Part shown: positions 10,400 to 19,720 of the stretch, piece after piece
Numbering within the stretch: the stretch's first letter is position 1
How the letters are laid out: each line of letters begins with the position of its first letter
Source: Prorocentrum cordatum
Taxonomy: Eukaryota > Sar > Dinophyceae > Prorocentrales > Prorocentraceae
Length of the DNA: 37,500 nucleotides
Reading direction: 5' to 3'
Assembly (NCBI GenBank): GCA_963575745.1
Contig: CAUYUJ010005747.1
Location: forward strand, 455,001-492,500
Translations under genes and position numbers: made by a program
Notes under the pieces: generated by a model
What the model saw: the letters and a program-made list of their open reading frames with translations, nothing else
Told to the model about the DNA's origin: nothing
The model's database searches: none

Positions 10400-11215
10400 C
10401 AAATCAAGACATTGGGCGATCAACGGAGAGCCAGACGCGGCGATGGAGCCACTGAGCCCGATGTGAGGTTCCCAGGGCACATTGGCTACAGGAACAGCTC
10501 GACGTACGTGCGGCATCGCTGCGTGACTGACTACAAGATAGTTGAAATGACTGGGCTGCTTCCTGCCACTTGGGGCACGCGTGAACAAAGCATCGGAGCG
10601 CGCAATCTGCCCTCCAACTCTGTCTAGCCACCCTGAGCGCCGCGTATTTTCTGGAGAGAGATGCCAGTCGGCGGCGGCGACCCAGGGAATCTGAATGGCA
10701 CGAAGCAAGCATCCGACCCCGCGGAGGCGACCAAGGTTTGCCCCTCGAGGCCCGAACCCTGGGTGCCCGTAACAACAGAGAACAACTCAAGAGAAACCAT
10801 GCATGTGCATCACGACTGGCACGAAGCCGTCGAACACGGAACTGCCTTCGGCTAAAAGTGGGCCTGCGCGGGCTGCATCTAGATGCTGAACAGGCCCATG
10901 ATTGCGAGTGGGAACACACTCTCCCCCTTCATTATGAGACTCAGCGTCGCTTCCAGGCGTTTTGTTCCACTGGAGCTTCGGACGAGCTGGATTGGCGAAG
11001 AGCCTGATGGATGATAACCGCGCCTCTGGCGCCCATGACGGAAGAACTGCCTTCCCGACGTGCGTCTCGCATGCGGCCAAGTAGTATTGTGTCTGGGACT
11101 GGGCCTCGCAGGCCTTGTCACCCATGCACGTCGAGCTGCTGATGGATATTCTCGTCTCGCGAGTATCGCCGGCGTGCTCGAAATGCCGACTAGCCGCAGC
11201 ACCGTCGGCCCCCAC
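10400..11215 (-). pseudogene. AP-type endonuclease domain of element C
   Basis: This is an endonuclease/exonuclease/phosphatase-fold domain, the enzyme that nicks target DNA to prime reverse transcription. The N-terminal half has YYLAACETHVGKAVLPSW, whose Glu (about 11068) is the metal-binding residue. The C-terminal half has IPWVAAADWHLSPENTRRSGW (Asp about 10669), HFNYLVVSH and VPWEPHIGL, the closing His at about 10465. The usual D-W/F-N motif reads D-W-H, so the catalytic Asn is replaced by His. The two halves are in different frames with a stop between them near 10795. Confidence 0.65.
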
Positions 11216-11221
11216 GCCTAG

Positions 11222-12410
11222 TCATTCAGGCTGGCTCGACGCGGCTGCGGGGCCCTGCGAGCCCTTCGGCACGGCCGAGGCGGCGGCGCCAGCTGACTTG
11301 GCTGCGGGTGGGGAGCCCCCTTTGCCAGCCGCCTTGGCCGCCGCGAACTTCGCCGCCGAGATGCGCTGCGCCTCCTTCTCCGAGTTCTCGTAGGCGTCCG
11401 CTGGCGCCTGCGTGGCTGCGCCTGCTGGCGAGGCCTGGGCGGCCGCGGCGGGGGCTGGCGCGCCTGGCGGATCGCTCGCCGCCTCCGCCGCCATGGCGCC
11501 GCCGGTGCTGCCGCCTGCGCCGACGTCGCCCTCCTCCGATGTCTTCCGCTTCTTGAGCATCCTGTCGCGGACGTCCTTCTCCGCCTTGGCGACCTTCTCG
11601 AGGAAGGCTTTCAACGCGGCGCCTTTGGATTCAAAGCTCTGATTCCACCCTTCGAGCCCGGCCTTGAGCGGACGAGGGCAACCTTGTCGTTATCCTCGGC
11701 ATCCCACTCCTGGAAGTGCTCGAAGAGTTCACTGCTCACCTGGATGCTGATGGTGGGTGCCGCCCCTGCAGCAGCCGCGCTGCTGGCGCCTGTGGCAGGC
11801 TGCCCCTGCTGCTGGACTCCCTCTGCCTTGGCGAACGCCTCGGCGGCCGTGCGTTTGTCACGCCCGGCCGCCGCCAGCTCCTGGGCCGCGACCTGTTCCT
11901 GGCCCTCCGCGTGCATCAGCTACGTGCGGAGGCGCAGCGCCTGCGTCACGAGCTGCGAGTGCTTGTTGCTGGCGGCCCTCCGTGCGCCGCCAGCTCGCTT
12001 GACCTGGTCTGTCGCAGTCTCCCCAGACTGCTGTGACAAGGCTGCGAGCTTCGTTCGCTGGGCCTCCAGGACAGCCCGCATCTCCTGGCCCGCGGTGTTC
12101 GCCAATGCCTGCTCGAGGAGATGGGCCAGCTGCGAATGCCCGCTGGCGCTGCGAGACGTCCGACCTCCTGGGCTCCTCGTTCTTCTGGCTGGTGTGTTCG
12201 CACTGCCTTGGCCGCTGCGTTCCCAGTCCGACTCGTCTTCGAAGCGCACCTGCCGAGTGTCTCACTTGTGGCCGTGTGGCTTGAAGAGCTTCAAATGAGC
12301 CTGGCAGTGTTGGCGCTGCATCTTCTGAGCTCTGACCCTGTCGTCATACCCACGTGACTGGCAGTTCCCGCAACGCGTCCACGGTCTGGACTTCGCCTGC
12401 GGCGTTGCCA
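11222..12410 (-). pseudogene. ORF1-like protein of element C: Cys-rich finger plus coiled coil
   Basis: An N-terminal Cys pair (RCGNCQSRGYDD, with a further Cys about 16 residues on) lies at 12270-12410. After a frame change, 11920-12249 reads HLLEQALANTAGQEMRAVLE and AQRTKLAALSQQ, an Ala/Leu/Gln-rich heptad-like helix. One TAG at 11920-11922 interrupts the same frame, which continues to 11611 (ELFEHFQEWDAED). A frame change near 11666 then leads into FLEKVAKAEKDVRDRMLKKRK and a low-complexity Ala/Pro/Gly tail that stops at 11222, just before the endonuclease. By position this is ORF1, the RNA-binding chaperone of LINEs. Only one stop and two frame changes separate it from an intact protein, so decay is recent or sequencing error contributes. 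Confidence 0.6.
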
Positions 12411-12447
12411 TGGTTCCCTGGTTTCGCGGAAGTTTGTGCAATGGGCG

Positions 12448-12905
12448 GTAGCGAGGAGAGGGAGGGGGAGGAGGGGGAAGAGGAGGAGGAGGAGGGGGAG
12501 GACGAGGAGGAGGAGGCTCCGTGAGGAGGAGTAGCAGGAGGAGGAGGAGGAGCAGGAGGAGGAGGCTCCGTGAGGAGGAGACGGAGGAGGAGGATGCGGA
12601 GGGTGCTCGCTCTGCTGCGGCGGTGGGCAGGGAGAGCCCAGAATCGAAGCCATGAGCAGGATCGGCGATCGAGATGGATCGAATCGGCGGCATTCGGCGG
12701 CCAAGTCGGGAGAAGTCGAATCGGCGGAAATCGGCAGGCCAATAAGGCCTCCGTTGAAAAACGGAGGCCCAGATCGGAATGATGCTCCTCCTCCTCCTCC
12801 TCCTCCTCCACCTCCTCCTCCTCCTCCTCCTCCTCCTCCTCCTCCTCCTCCTCCTCCTCCTCCCCATCCTCCTCCTCCTCCTCCTCCTCCTCCTCCTCCT
12901 CGTGA
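12448..12905. repeat. Mirrored (GGA)n and (TCC)n arrays around a unique island
   Basis: On the plus strand 12448-12605 is purine-rich (GGA/GAG triplets) and 12781-12905 is pyrimidine (TCC triplets), so the two arrays are inverted relative to each other. The 175-bp spacer is unique and contains a 10-bp hairpin (see 12746-12769). Long frames here encode only poly-Glu, poly-Arg, poly-Ser or poly-Leu and should not be read as genes. Confidence 0.9.
12746..12769. repeat. Perfect 10-bp inverted repeat with GAAA loop
   Basis: GGCCTCCGTT (12746-12755), loop GAAA (12756-12759), AACGGAGGCC (12760-12769). In RNA this would be a stem capped by a GNRA tetraloop. Confidence 0.9.
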
Positions 12906-13861
12906 TCGTCGCCGTCTTCCTCATGCGCGCCATCCCCCACAAATTATTGTCGTTCACCCTCACCTTCGACCCCCGTCTTGACTCCCCATTCCCGCGTCTC
13001 CTCATCATACGAGACGGGGATAATCCAGCACCACCGCCTGGGAGGTCGCTGTGTGGGGGACCTCGGAAGGCAGTGAAGGTGGATATGTCCCCCCTTCCCC
13101 GGGGCACGCACATATCGTTGTCCACCGCCTGCTGAGGCCCCCGAAGCTCGATCCCCCAGAAGGTGATGATGGATGAATCCACGCCACGACCCCTACAATA
13201 CCATCGCTTCGTCCGAGATCGATACAACGCCACCATCGCCCTGCTATAGGACAAAGCATCCTACGTATGTTCGCCGAGGCACTGCGCTGGTCCATTTGTG
13301 TTGTTCAATATCGCCCTGCATGCCTCAACCCATATGTTTCGCTCGTTTGTTTCACTTCTTGACGATGCGCCGTCTAGGCGCGGCATTTGCGTGCGTGCGT
13401 GCACATCCGATCACAACATGCCGCCGACTCGTCGCAGTCCCACGCTTAGCCTTCCCCGAGCATAGGCCAAGCCGGACTGCCAACTCGTCCCCGCCGCAGT
13501 AGGCCTACGGCAACGGAGGAAAGGAAGAACGAGGAGGATAAGGACAGACGCCTATGGGGGCATACAGGTAGGAGTAAAACACATCGGCACCACCACCACC
13601 ACCACCACCATCGTTACAAGCCAGGGATGGCACTGGTGGTGTGACCCCTAGAGTTGCGGCGGCGCCCTCGAGACGTCTCCATTCTCCAGCTCGCGGACGT
13701 AGAGTGGACCTCCTGGCAGGAGGTGACCCACTGGTGATGGTGTCGATGATCGCCCCTCCGCGGGCAAGTTCACGTCGCGATGATGTCCGTGCTTGTGTCT
13801 TGCACCGCATGAGCCCTTGAACCTTGAACAATCGCGGCTCTCCGATAACGCTGACCGTTCC
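12906..13861. other. Unassigned DNA
   Basis: No recognisable protein motif. A short (CAC)n run lies at 13588-13610. Open frames on both strands lack family features. Confidence 0.6.
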
Positions 13862-13886
13862 ATATATATATATATATAGAGAGAGA
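13862..13886 (+). repeat. (TA)n followed by (GA)n
   Basis: ATATATATATATATATA runs into GAGAGAGA at 13862-13886. Confidence 0.95.
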
Positions 13887-13935
13887 TACATGAAATATCA
13901 GACGTGACTAACCTTGAACGCCCGCGCTGAGTGCG

Positions 13936-14230
13936 TTACCGCGTCAACACGGCGAGGACTACCGTACCCAAAGCCCCCCCGTGCCTTTGATACTTTTTCA
14001 CTTCGCTGACCCCCTGAGGTCTCAACGCCTTGCAAGGGACCAACTTCTCATCCCCGGGCCCCAATGGATCGGCCGAGATCTGACAACGACCTTCCGTCGT
14101 AGTTGTTGTCATGACGCGAAGGGGTCTGGGAAAGAGGAGGAGGCCTCGAGCCACGATCCCAGACCAAAAGCTGATCAAGTTCGATCCCTGGACCCCTCCC
14201 AGGGGTACATCCTGGCCTTCAGACATCGAT
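13936..14230 (-). pseudogene. Possible tyrosine-recombinase C-terminal relic
   Basis: The minus frame ends with RPQGVSEVKKYQRHGGALG and a stop at 13936. This resembles the end of dinoflagellate tyrosine recombinases (Crypton-like), where the catalytic Tyr lies in a SVxRYEKHGRL-type motif. In another frame about 90 bp upstream, HDNNYDGRSLSDLGR resembles the preceding RSLxxIQxRG segment. If correct, the nucleophile Tyr is kept, but the Arg/His residues upstream are lost or shifted. The match is short and needs a frame change, so it is tentative. Confidence 0.3.
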
Positions 14231-14949
14231 CCACCACAGTTCGATGTCTGACGGTCCAGGGCCCCGAAGCAGGTCTCCTGAGGTCGCAGATTCAGGAGCC
14301 TTCTCGAACCTCCTCCATCGGATCCATCCACTATCGCAGATGAGGAAGAGGATGAGGAGGAGGAGGAGGAAAAGGAGGAAGAGGAGGAGTGTCCTCCAGC
14401 CACTCCTGCAGGAGTCGCGCGGCCAGGAGATCCAGCGCGGAGAACAGCAGCTTGCCCCAGACAGGGTGCAGCCAGACGCTGGGTAGCAGCACGTAGGCGA
14501 GCAGGGGGGTGTACCTCGAAGAGGAGGAAAGAGGTCAGGGAAGGATGAGGCGGTGCGGAAGGGAGGTAATTGCTGTGTGTCTTGGTATTTATGTAGGTAC
14601 GTGTATGTAAACAATTTCCAGGCAATTACGTTTCAGAGTGAGGGGGGTCGGCGGCCCGCGAGGCTCCAAGGAAGCCCGCAGCAGGCGCCATTTTTTATGT
14701 GTTATGGATAGATGTATATGTATATATATATATATATAGAGATATACAAGACTGCAGTGGCGCTTCGCGCCATGCACCTTGGTCCTTGAAGTTTGGTATG
14801 CAGGCGGAATAGCAGGAAGTTCAAGCCGACAATTTAGCGATACCTCCTGGTTGCCTTTTCTGGCATCGCCGCTATAATAATGTTTTTCGTTATCCTTCCT
14901 CCATGCTTCTTTTTCCTTATGTTCGCAATGCCCTCCGCATTCTCCCCAT
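14231..14949. other. GGA-rich patch, TA repeat and unassigned DNA
   Basis: 14340-14390 is a GGA/GAG-rich patch and 14721-14738 a (TA)9 run. No gene is supported in the remainder. Confidence 0.6.
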
Positions 14950-15660
14950 CCTCCTCAGCTCTTTTTTGCGGAGGCTCCTCCTTGGAGAGCCTCTAGGGGC
15001 CTCACAAAAGTTGTTTCAGGCTTTCTTAAGGCCTTCTGGAGACCTCCTGGGCGTGTTCTGAGGGCCTCTGGGGGCTTCCTCGGGCCACCCTGCCTCCAAC
15101 CGCGGTCTCCCTGAACGACCGAATCACGATTTGGAATTCTTCGGAGGGTGTCTCTGGGGCATCTTGGGCCGCCATGGGGCTCTCTGAGGGCCATCTTGGA
15201 CCCGTGTTGTGCCGTTTTGGGGCTACCTTGGACTGCTTGGAAGCCCTTTCGGATGGTTGGGGGGCGATTTGGGAGCCCCCCAGGCGGCTTCGGACGCCCA
15301 GAAGAACGCCGTCTTGGAGCGTCGGGAAGCCGAATAGAGGAGAACCGCAGACTTCACCAACAACCAACAGAAAATCAATGATTTTTGCCTCGGGGGGCCT
15401 TCTTGGGAGTGCTCTTGGAGGCATCTTTGGGGCCGTCCTGGAGGCCTCTTGGGCCATCTTGAGGTCACGTCGTTCACTCTTGGAGCGCTCTTATGCTGTC
15501 TCGGGGGTCTCTGGGACGTCTCCTATGACCCCCCTGATCGCCCTAGGTGTGCTGGGAAGGCTTGGCAAAACGCCATGTGAGGCCCGGTGGCCGCTTCGAG
15601 GCCCGTCTGGAGGGTCCCAAAATCCCAGATCCCGGGAGTCCGGTTTGGGGGGGGGGGGGA
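14950..15660 (-). repeat. Degenerate CCAAGATGGCC/CCAAGAGGCC repeat array, copy 1 (minus orientation)
   Basis: The plus strand repeats GGCCTCTTGG, GGCCATCTTGG and variants about every 20 bp. This is the reverse complement of the array at 20.5-21.24 kb. A unique island inside (about 15370-15390, AAAATCAATGATTTTTGCC) has a counterpart in the other array. Open frames across it translate only the repeat (Pro-Lys-Met-Ala-Pro-Arg style) and are not called as genes. Confidence 0.8.
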
Positions 15661-16059
15661 CGGGTTTTCCCCCCGCCCGGGCTTATAAAAATATAGGAAG
15701 AGGAATATGTATGTACTGATTTGTTGATGTATATAACGGGCCACCATTGGCGCCGTTTTGTCACCAAAGCAACGTGGGTGGATCGCAGGTGGGTCGCGGG
15801 TGCGGCAATATGTGTATACGAAACTGTGCGTATATAAATACAAATATAAGTGTGTGTGTGTGAATATTACAAGCTCTGGATGTGTAAGCTGTGTGGTACA
15901 AGCTAAGCGGTGTAAACTATGTGGTGAAGTCAATTCACGTTGACCGCCTTGAAGCTGTCCTCTCTACTGCTCGTGCGAACATCCCACCCTCCCACCCGCA
16001 ACTTGGTCGCAAGCCTTCTTAAGACAAGACCGTGACGGTAGGTACTACATGGCACTTGG
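15661..16059. other. Unassigned spacer with short GT and AT-rich patches
   Basis: An eleven-G run precedes 15660. A TATA-like patch at about 15682-15695 and a short GT run at 15851-15862 are the only notable elements. No gene is supported. Confidence 0.6.
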
Positions 16060-16680
16060 CCACGACACCGACGACGACGACGACAGCGACAACGACGACG
16101 ACGGCGCCGCCGACACCGACTACGACGACACCGCCGACGTCGACGTCGACGAAGACGACGACGCCGACGACGAAGACGACGACGTCGCCAACGAAGACGA
16201 CGACGAGGGAGGAGGGAGGACGGCGACGGTGACAACGACAACAACGACGATGGAGGGAAGACGGCGACGACGCGAACGACGAAGAAGGAGGAAGGACGGC
16301 GACAACGACGACGACAACGACGAGGGAGGAGGGAAGCGGACGACGACGACAACGACGACGAAGACGACGACGACGGCGACGAAATAGGAGGGACGACGAC
16401 AAGACGCCGACGACGGACGACGACGACGACGAGGGAGGAGGATAACGACGAGGGAGGAGTGAAGACGACGACGACGACGAAGACGACGACGACGGCGACG
16501 AGATACGAGGGACAACGACGAAACACCGACGAAGACGACGAGGGAGGAAGAACGACCACGGCGACAACGACGACGGAAGCGATGACGACGCCAAGACGAC
16601 GACGACGACGAGGAAAGACAGAAGACGACGACGGCGACGACGACGACGACGAGGGAGGGAAGACGACTACGACGACGCAA
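16060..16680 (+). repeat. (GAC)n-rich compound array with CGAGGGAGG markers
   Basis: About 600 bp of GAC/ACG triplets are interrupted at irregular intervals by CGAGGGAGG. The markers start near 16204, 16321, 16430, 16449, 16539 and 16649. Some intervening blocks are similar to each other over about 90 bp (16321 and 16449), so whole blocks were duplicated. Frames encode only Asp, Thr, Arg or Ser runs. Confidence 0.9.
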
Positions 16681-16789
16681 GAGCGCGCGCGCACGCTTTT
16701 GTTGAAAGTCCGTGTTGCGAAGCCTTGCTTTCTGCCCACATCCTAAGTGAGTTTCTTATTTTCTCTGCACACCACGCGCCGTCCTCCCA

Positions 16790-17278
16790 CACCCCCTCTC
16801 TGTCTCTTCATCTCTCGCGCTCTCTCTTTCTCTTTTTCTCTATCTCTCCCACCGCCACCATCATCCCCACCCATCATCCCTCATCACCCCTCATCATCAT
16901 ATTCATCCTGGTGATCATCAGCGTCGCTCGATCATTCACTCACCCACTCAACATCATCATCATCATCCGCATCGTCACTCACTCCTCACTTCGTCCCACT
17001 CCATCTGTCATCATCATCGTCAGCATCATCATCATCAGCATCACCACCAACACATGACAGGAACGGTGCGATCGCCATCATCGGTCATCGATTACCACCA
17101 TCACCCGATGATCATCATCACGTCACCATCATCATCACGATCATCGGCCAACAACATCATCATCATCGTCACCATCCTCATCACTGTAGTACTCACTCAT
17201 CATCATCATCATCATCATCATCATCACTCGCTCGCTCGCTCGCTCGCTCGCTCACTCACTCACTCACTCACTCACTCA
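16790..17278 (+). repeat. Compound CT-rich, CAT/TCA, (CTCG)6 and (CTCA)7 repeat block
   Basis: CT-rich DNA to about 16850 passes into CAT/TCA triplets (16857-17225), then six CTCG units (17227-17250) and seven CTCA units (17251-17278). The last two differ by a single base per unit. Confidence 0.95.
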
Positions 17279-17288
17279 CCCAGCCATT

Positions 17289-18370
17289 GGTAATCCGAGC
17301 GGGTCATTCGAAACGTGTAGCTGTCGTCACTTGTGGGCTCCTCAGGCCTGAATTTCTAGGAAATATCAAGCGGGAACCTCGTCTGTGAGTGAATTGCAAG
17401 GAAATCTCAGGCGGGAGCTGCCCCCCCTTGGGGCCCGCCTTTCATGTTGGTAATTCGAGCGGGTCATCCGAAACGCGTAACTGTCGTCACTTGTGGGCTC
17501 CTCAAGCTTGAACTTGGGGGGAAGTATCAAGCGGGAGCCCCGTCTGTGAGTGAATTGTGAGGAAGTCTCAGGCGGGAGCCCGCTCCGTATGGGTCCCGCA
17601 CTTCACGTTGGTAATCCGAGCGGGTCATCCGAAACGTGTAACTGTCGTCACTTTTGGGCTCCTCGGGCTTGAATTTGGGGGACATATCAAGCGGGGGCCT
17701 CGTCTGTGAGTACATTGCGAGGAAGTCTCAGGCGGGAGCCCGCCCCCTATGGGTCCCGCACTTCATGTTGGTAATCCGAGCGGGTCATCCGAAACGCGTA
17801 ACTGTCGACACTTTTGGGCTCCTCAGGCCTGAATTTGGGGGAAGTATCAAGCGGGAGCCCCGTCTGTGAGTGAATTGTAAGGAAGTCTCAGGCGGGAGCT
17901 CCCTTCCTATGGGTCCCGCACTTCACGTTGGTAATCCAAGCGGGTCATCCGAAACGCGTAGCTGTCGTCACTTTTGGGCTCCCCAAGCTTGAACTTGGAG
18001 GAGGTATCAAGCGGGAGCGTCGTCTGTGAGTGAATTGTGAGGAACTCTCAGGCGGGAGCCCGCTCCCTATGGGTCCCGCATTTCATGTTGGTAATCCGAG
18101 CGGGTCATCCGAAACGTGTAACTGTCGTTACTTTGGGGCCAAGACTTAAGCCTCCAGCGGCCTGCGCGGCGACTCTCCGCCATGACGGGTCCCGCACTTC
18201 ATGTTGGTAATCCGAGCGGGTCATCGGATTCCGGTGGTTTTCGTCACTTTTTGGGCTCCTCAGATCCTGCGGCGTGAATGCGGGGGAAGGGTTCCTCAGC
18301 TTCTGCGGCCAGAAAGCGGGGGAAGTATCAGGCGGGAGCTTCGTCTGTGAGCGAAGTGCGGGTAGCCTCG
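17289..18370 (+). repeat. Tandem array of a ~160-bp unit, seven copies
   Basis: Each unit begins GGTAATCCGAGCGGGTCAT. Starts are at 17289, 17449, 17610, 17770, 17930, 18090 and 18206, so five intervals are 160-161 bp and the sixth is shortened to 116 bp. The last copy diverges after its first 25 bp. Inside the unit the element C-A-A/G-GCGGGAGC occurs twice more, suggesting growth from a shorter ancestor. 160 is not a multiple of three, so no frame stays in register across copies. Confidence 0.95.
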
Positions 18371-19032
18371 TCTGAGCTGGTCGTCGGCAAATTAGTTGTT
18401 GTCATGGGCCTGCGTGCCCGAAAGGGCGACTGAGGAGCTGACGACGACGACGACGAGACAGCGGCCGGGCGCAGAGGTAGCCCCTTGTGTCCGGGCCGGG
18501 GGTGGTAACCCATCCTCGGCCGCATCGGGGGCAGGGGTAACCCCTTGTCTCCGGGCCGCCGGTGGCAACCCACCGGCGGCCGAATTGGGCGCAGGGGTAA
18601 CCCCGTTGCCTCCGGGCTGGGGAAGGTAACCCATCCTCGGCCGAATCCGGGGCAGGGCAGCCCCTTGTCTCCGGGCTGGCGGTGGTAACCCATCGTCGGC
18701 CGAATCGGGGGCAGGGGTAACCCCTTGTCTCCGGGCTGGCGTTGGTAACCCATCGTCGGCCGAATCGGGGGCAGGGGTAAACCCTTGCGTCCGGGCTTGC
18801 GGTGGTAACCCATCGTCGGCCGCAGAGCTTGGGTTAATGCTGCCTCCCGCCTGAGCGCGGCTGCGCCCCGCTCGAAACCTGCGGGGTTGTCCCAACGGCT
18901 TGGCCCGCGGGGCTGTCCCGACCGCCTGCCCCCGCGACCCAGCGGCCCGCGGGGTTGCCCCAGAGGCTTCGCGAACCGACCGTCGGGGAATGCGCGCGCT
19001 CTGGCCGCGGCGGCGACGGCGCCGAGGAACAT
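18328..19032 (-). repeat. 60-bp minisatellite with a long minus frame of 20-residue repeats
   Basis: At 18476-18835 six near-identical 60-bp units contain GGTGGTAACCCATCGTCGG and GGGGCAGGGGTAACCCCTTG. The minus strand is open for 234 codons from 19032 to 18328 and translates the units as 20-residue repeats (RPTMGYHRQPGDKGLPLPP). A second minus frame (18895-18392) is also open and gives different 20-residue repeats. Any stop-free 60-bp unit stays open indefinitely, so openness is not evidence of coding. No flanking domain, signal peptide or known family is seen. Confidence 0.85.
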
Positions 19033-19299
19033 CGATTTGCTTGCCCCGCCCAGGGGGAAGGGGAGGAGCGCGCGGAGAAAAAGCAGGGGAAGGACGAGGA
19101 CGGGGAAGGGGCAGGGAGGGGGTGATGATGAGGAGGAAGTGGAGAAGGAGGAAAAGGATAAATAAAAGGAAGGGGAGTAGGTGAGGGCAGAACGGCGGGC
19201 GAGAGGAGAGTGTCCGTCAGGGCGAGGAGGAAAAGGGTAACGGCAAGCTAAAACATATTCTCATGTGGGGTCCTTCCGTCGGAGTAATTGTCGGTTTTT
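19033..19299. other. Purine-rich spacer
   Basis: 19060-19240 is GGA/GAA-rich on the plus strand, with no gene supported. Confidence 0.6.
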
Positions 19300-19720
19300 T
19301 GGACACACGATTTTGAAATCATTCCGAAACCGCGGGTTTTTGAAGGATTTCGGCATACGCGCGCGACGACGCGCGCGTCTGCACTTCGTCCCATTTGTTG
19401 TAAAGGATTCTCGCGACGGCACACGCGCAAGGGCGTTCGACAGATTTCGACATGCGCGCGCGCGAAGCCCGTTTGGTAGCATTTGTGAACATCTTGAAAA
19501 AAAACCAATGGTTTTCTCAAGATTCCGCAAGAGCTCGCGCGTAAGTTTGTTTAGAAAATCAGTGTTGGGAAACCATGTGTTTTTGCCTCTTTTTTGGAAA
19601 TTCAATTTTGAAATCTCTCCAGAACCAGAGGTTCTCTGAAGATGTCGGCATGCGCGCGCGACGGCGCGCGCGTGTGCACTTCGTCCCATTGTTTACAAAG
19701 GATTCGTGAACAAAATGTTA
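19300..19720 (+). repeat. Diverged repeat family with CG-alternating hairpins
   Basis: A segment at about 19308-19415 recurs at 19605-19710: TTTTGAAATC, GAAGGATTTCGGCAT, a CG-alternating hairpin, GCACTTCGTCCCATT, AAAGGATTC. Two shorter partial copies lie between. The first copy holds a perfect 9-bp stem with ACGA loop (19357-19378), the second an 11-pair stem with one G-T pair (19649-19674). Confidence 0.8.

Larger units (their letters stand above)
6309..12410 (-). mobile_element. Element C: nearly full-length LINE retrotransposon, inactivated
   Basis: About 6.1 kb on the minus strand carries all expected modules in order. They are a Cys-rich finger and coiled-coil-like ORF1 (11.2-12.4 kb), AP-type endonuclease (10.4-11.2), linker (9.1-10.05), reverse transcriptase (7.85-9.08), zinc knuckle (7.26-7.31), RNase H (6.6-7.03) and a terminal Cys-rich segment (6.31-6.42). 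Each module is recognisable but they lie in several frames, with at least six frame changes and several stops, so it cannot encode a working polyprotein. (GGA)n/(TCC)n arrays lie immediately upstream. I did not find target-site duplications or a poly(A) tail by eye. Confidence 0.8.

Noticed and set aside
14176-14192. AAGTTCGATCCCTGG as a tRNA T-loop
   Set aside because: The flanking five bases do not pair, and no acceptor or anticodon stem fits upstream.
15676-15700. TATAAAAATATA as a TATA box
   Set aside because: No gene starts downstream, and to my knowledge TATA boxes are generally absent from dinoflagellate promoters.
16019-16739. Long minus frames of Ser/Arg/Val runs
   Set aside because: These are translations of the GAC array. 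Several frames are open at once and none has a non-repetitive domain.
17940-17990. Resemblance of the 160-bp unit (CGTAGC ... ACTTTTGGGCTCC.CAAG) to the dinoflagellate spliced leader
   Set aside because: It needs a six-base insertion and further indels against the conserved 22-nt leader, and no donor GT or Sm-like site follows. Most likely chance.
17289-18835. Direct repeats as a CRISPR array
   Set aside because: Units are contiguous 160-bp and 60-bp repeats without unique spacers, there are no cas genes, and the genome is eukaryotic.
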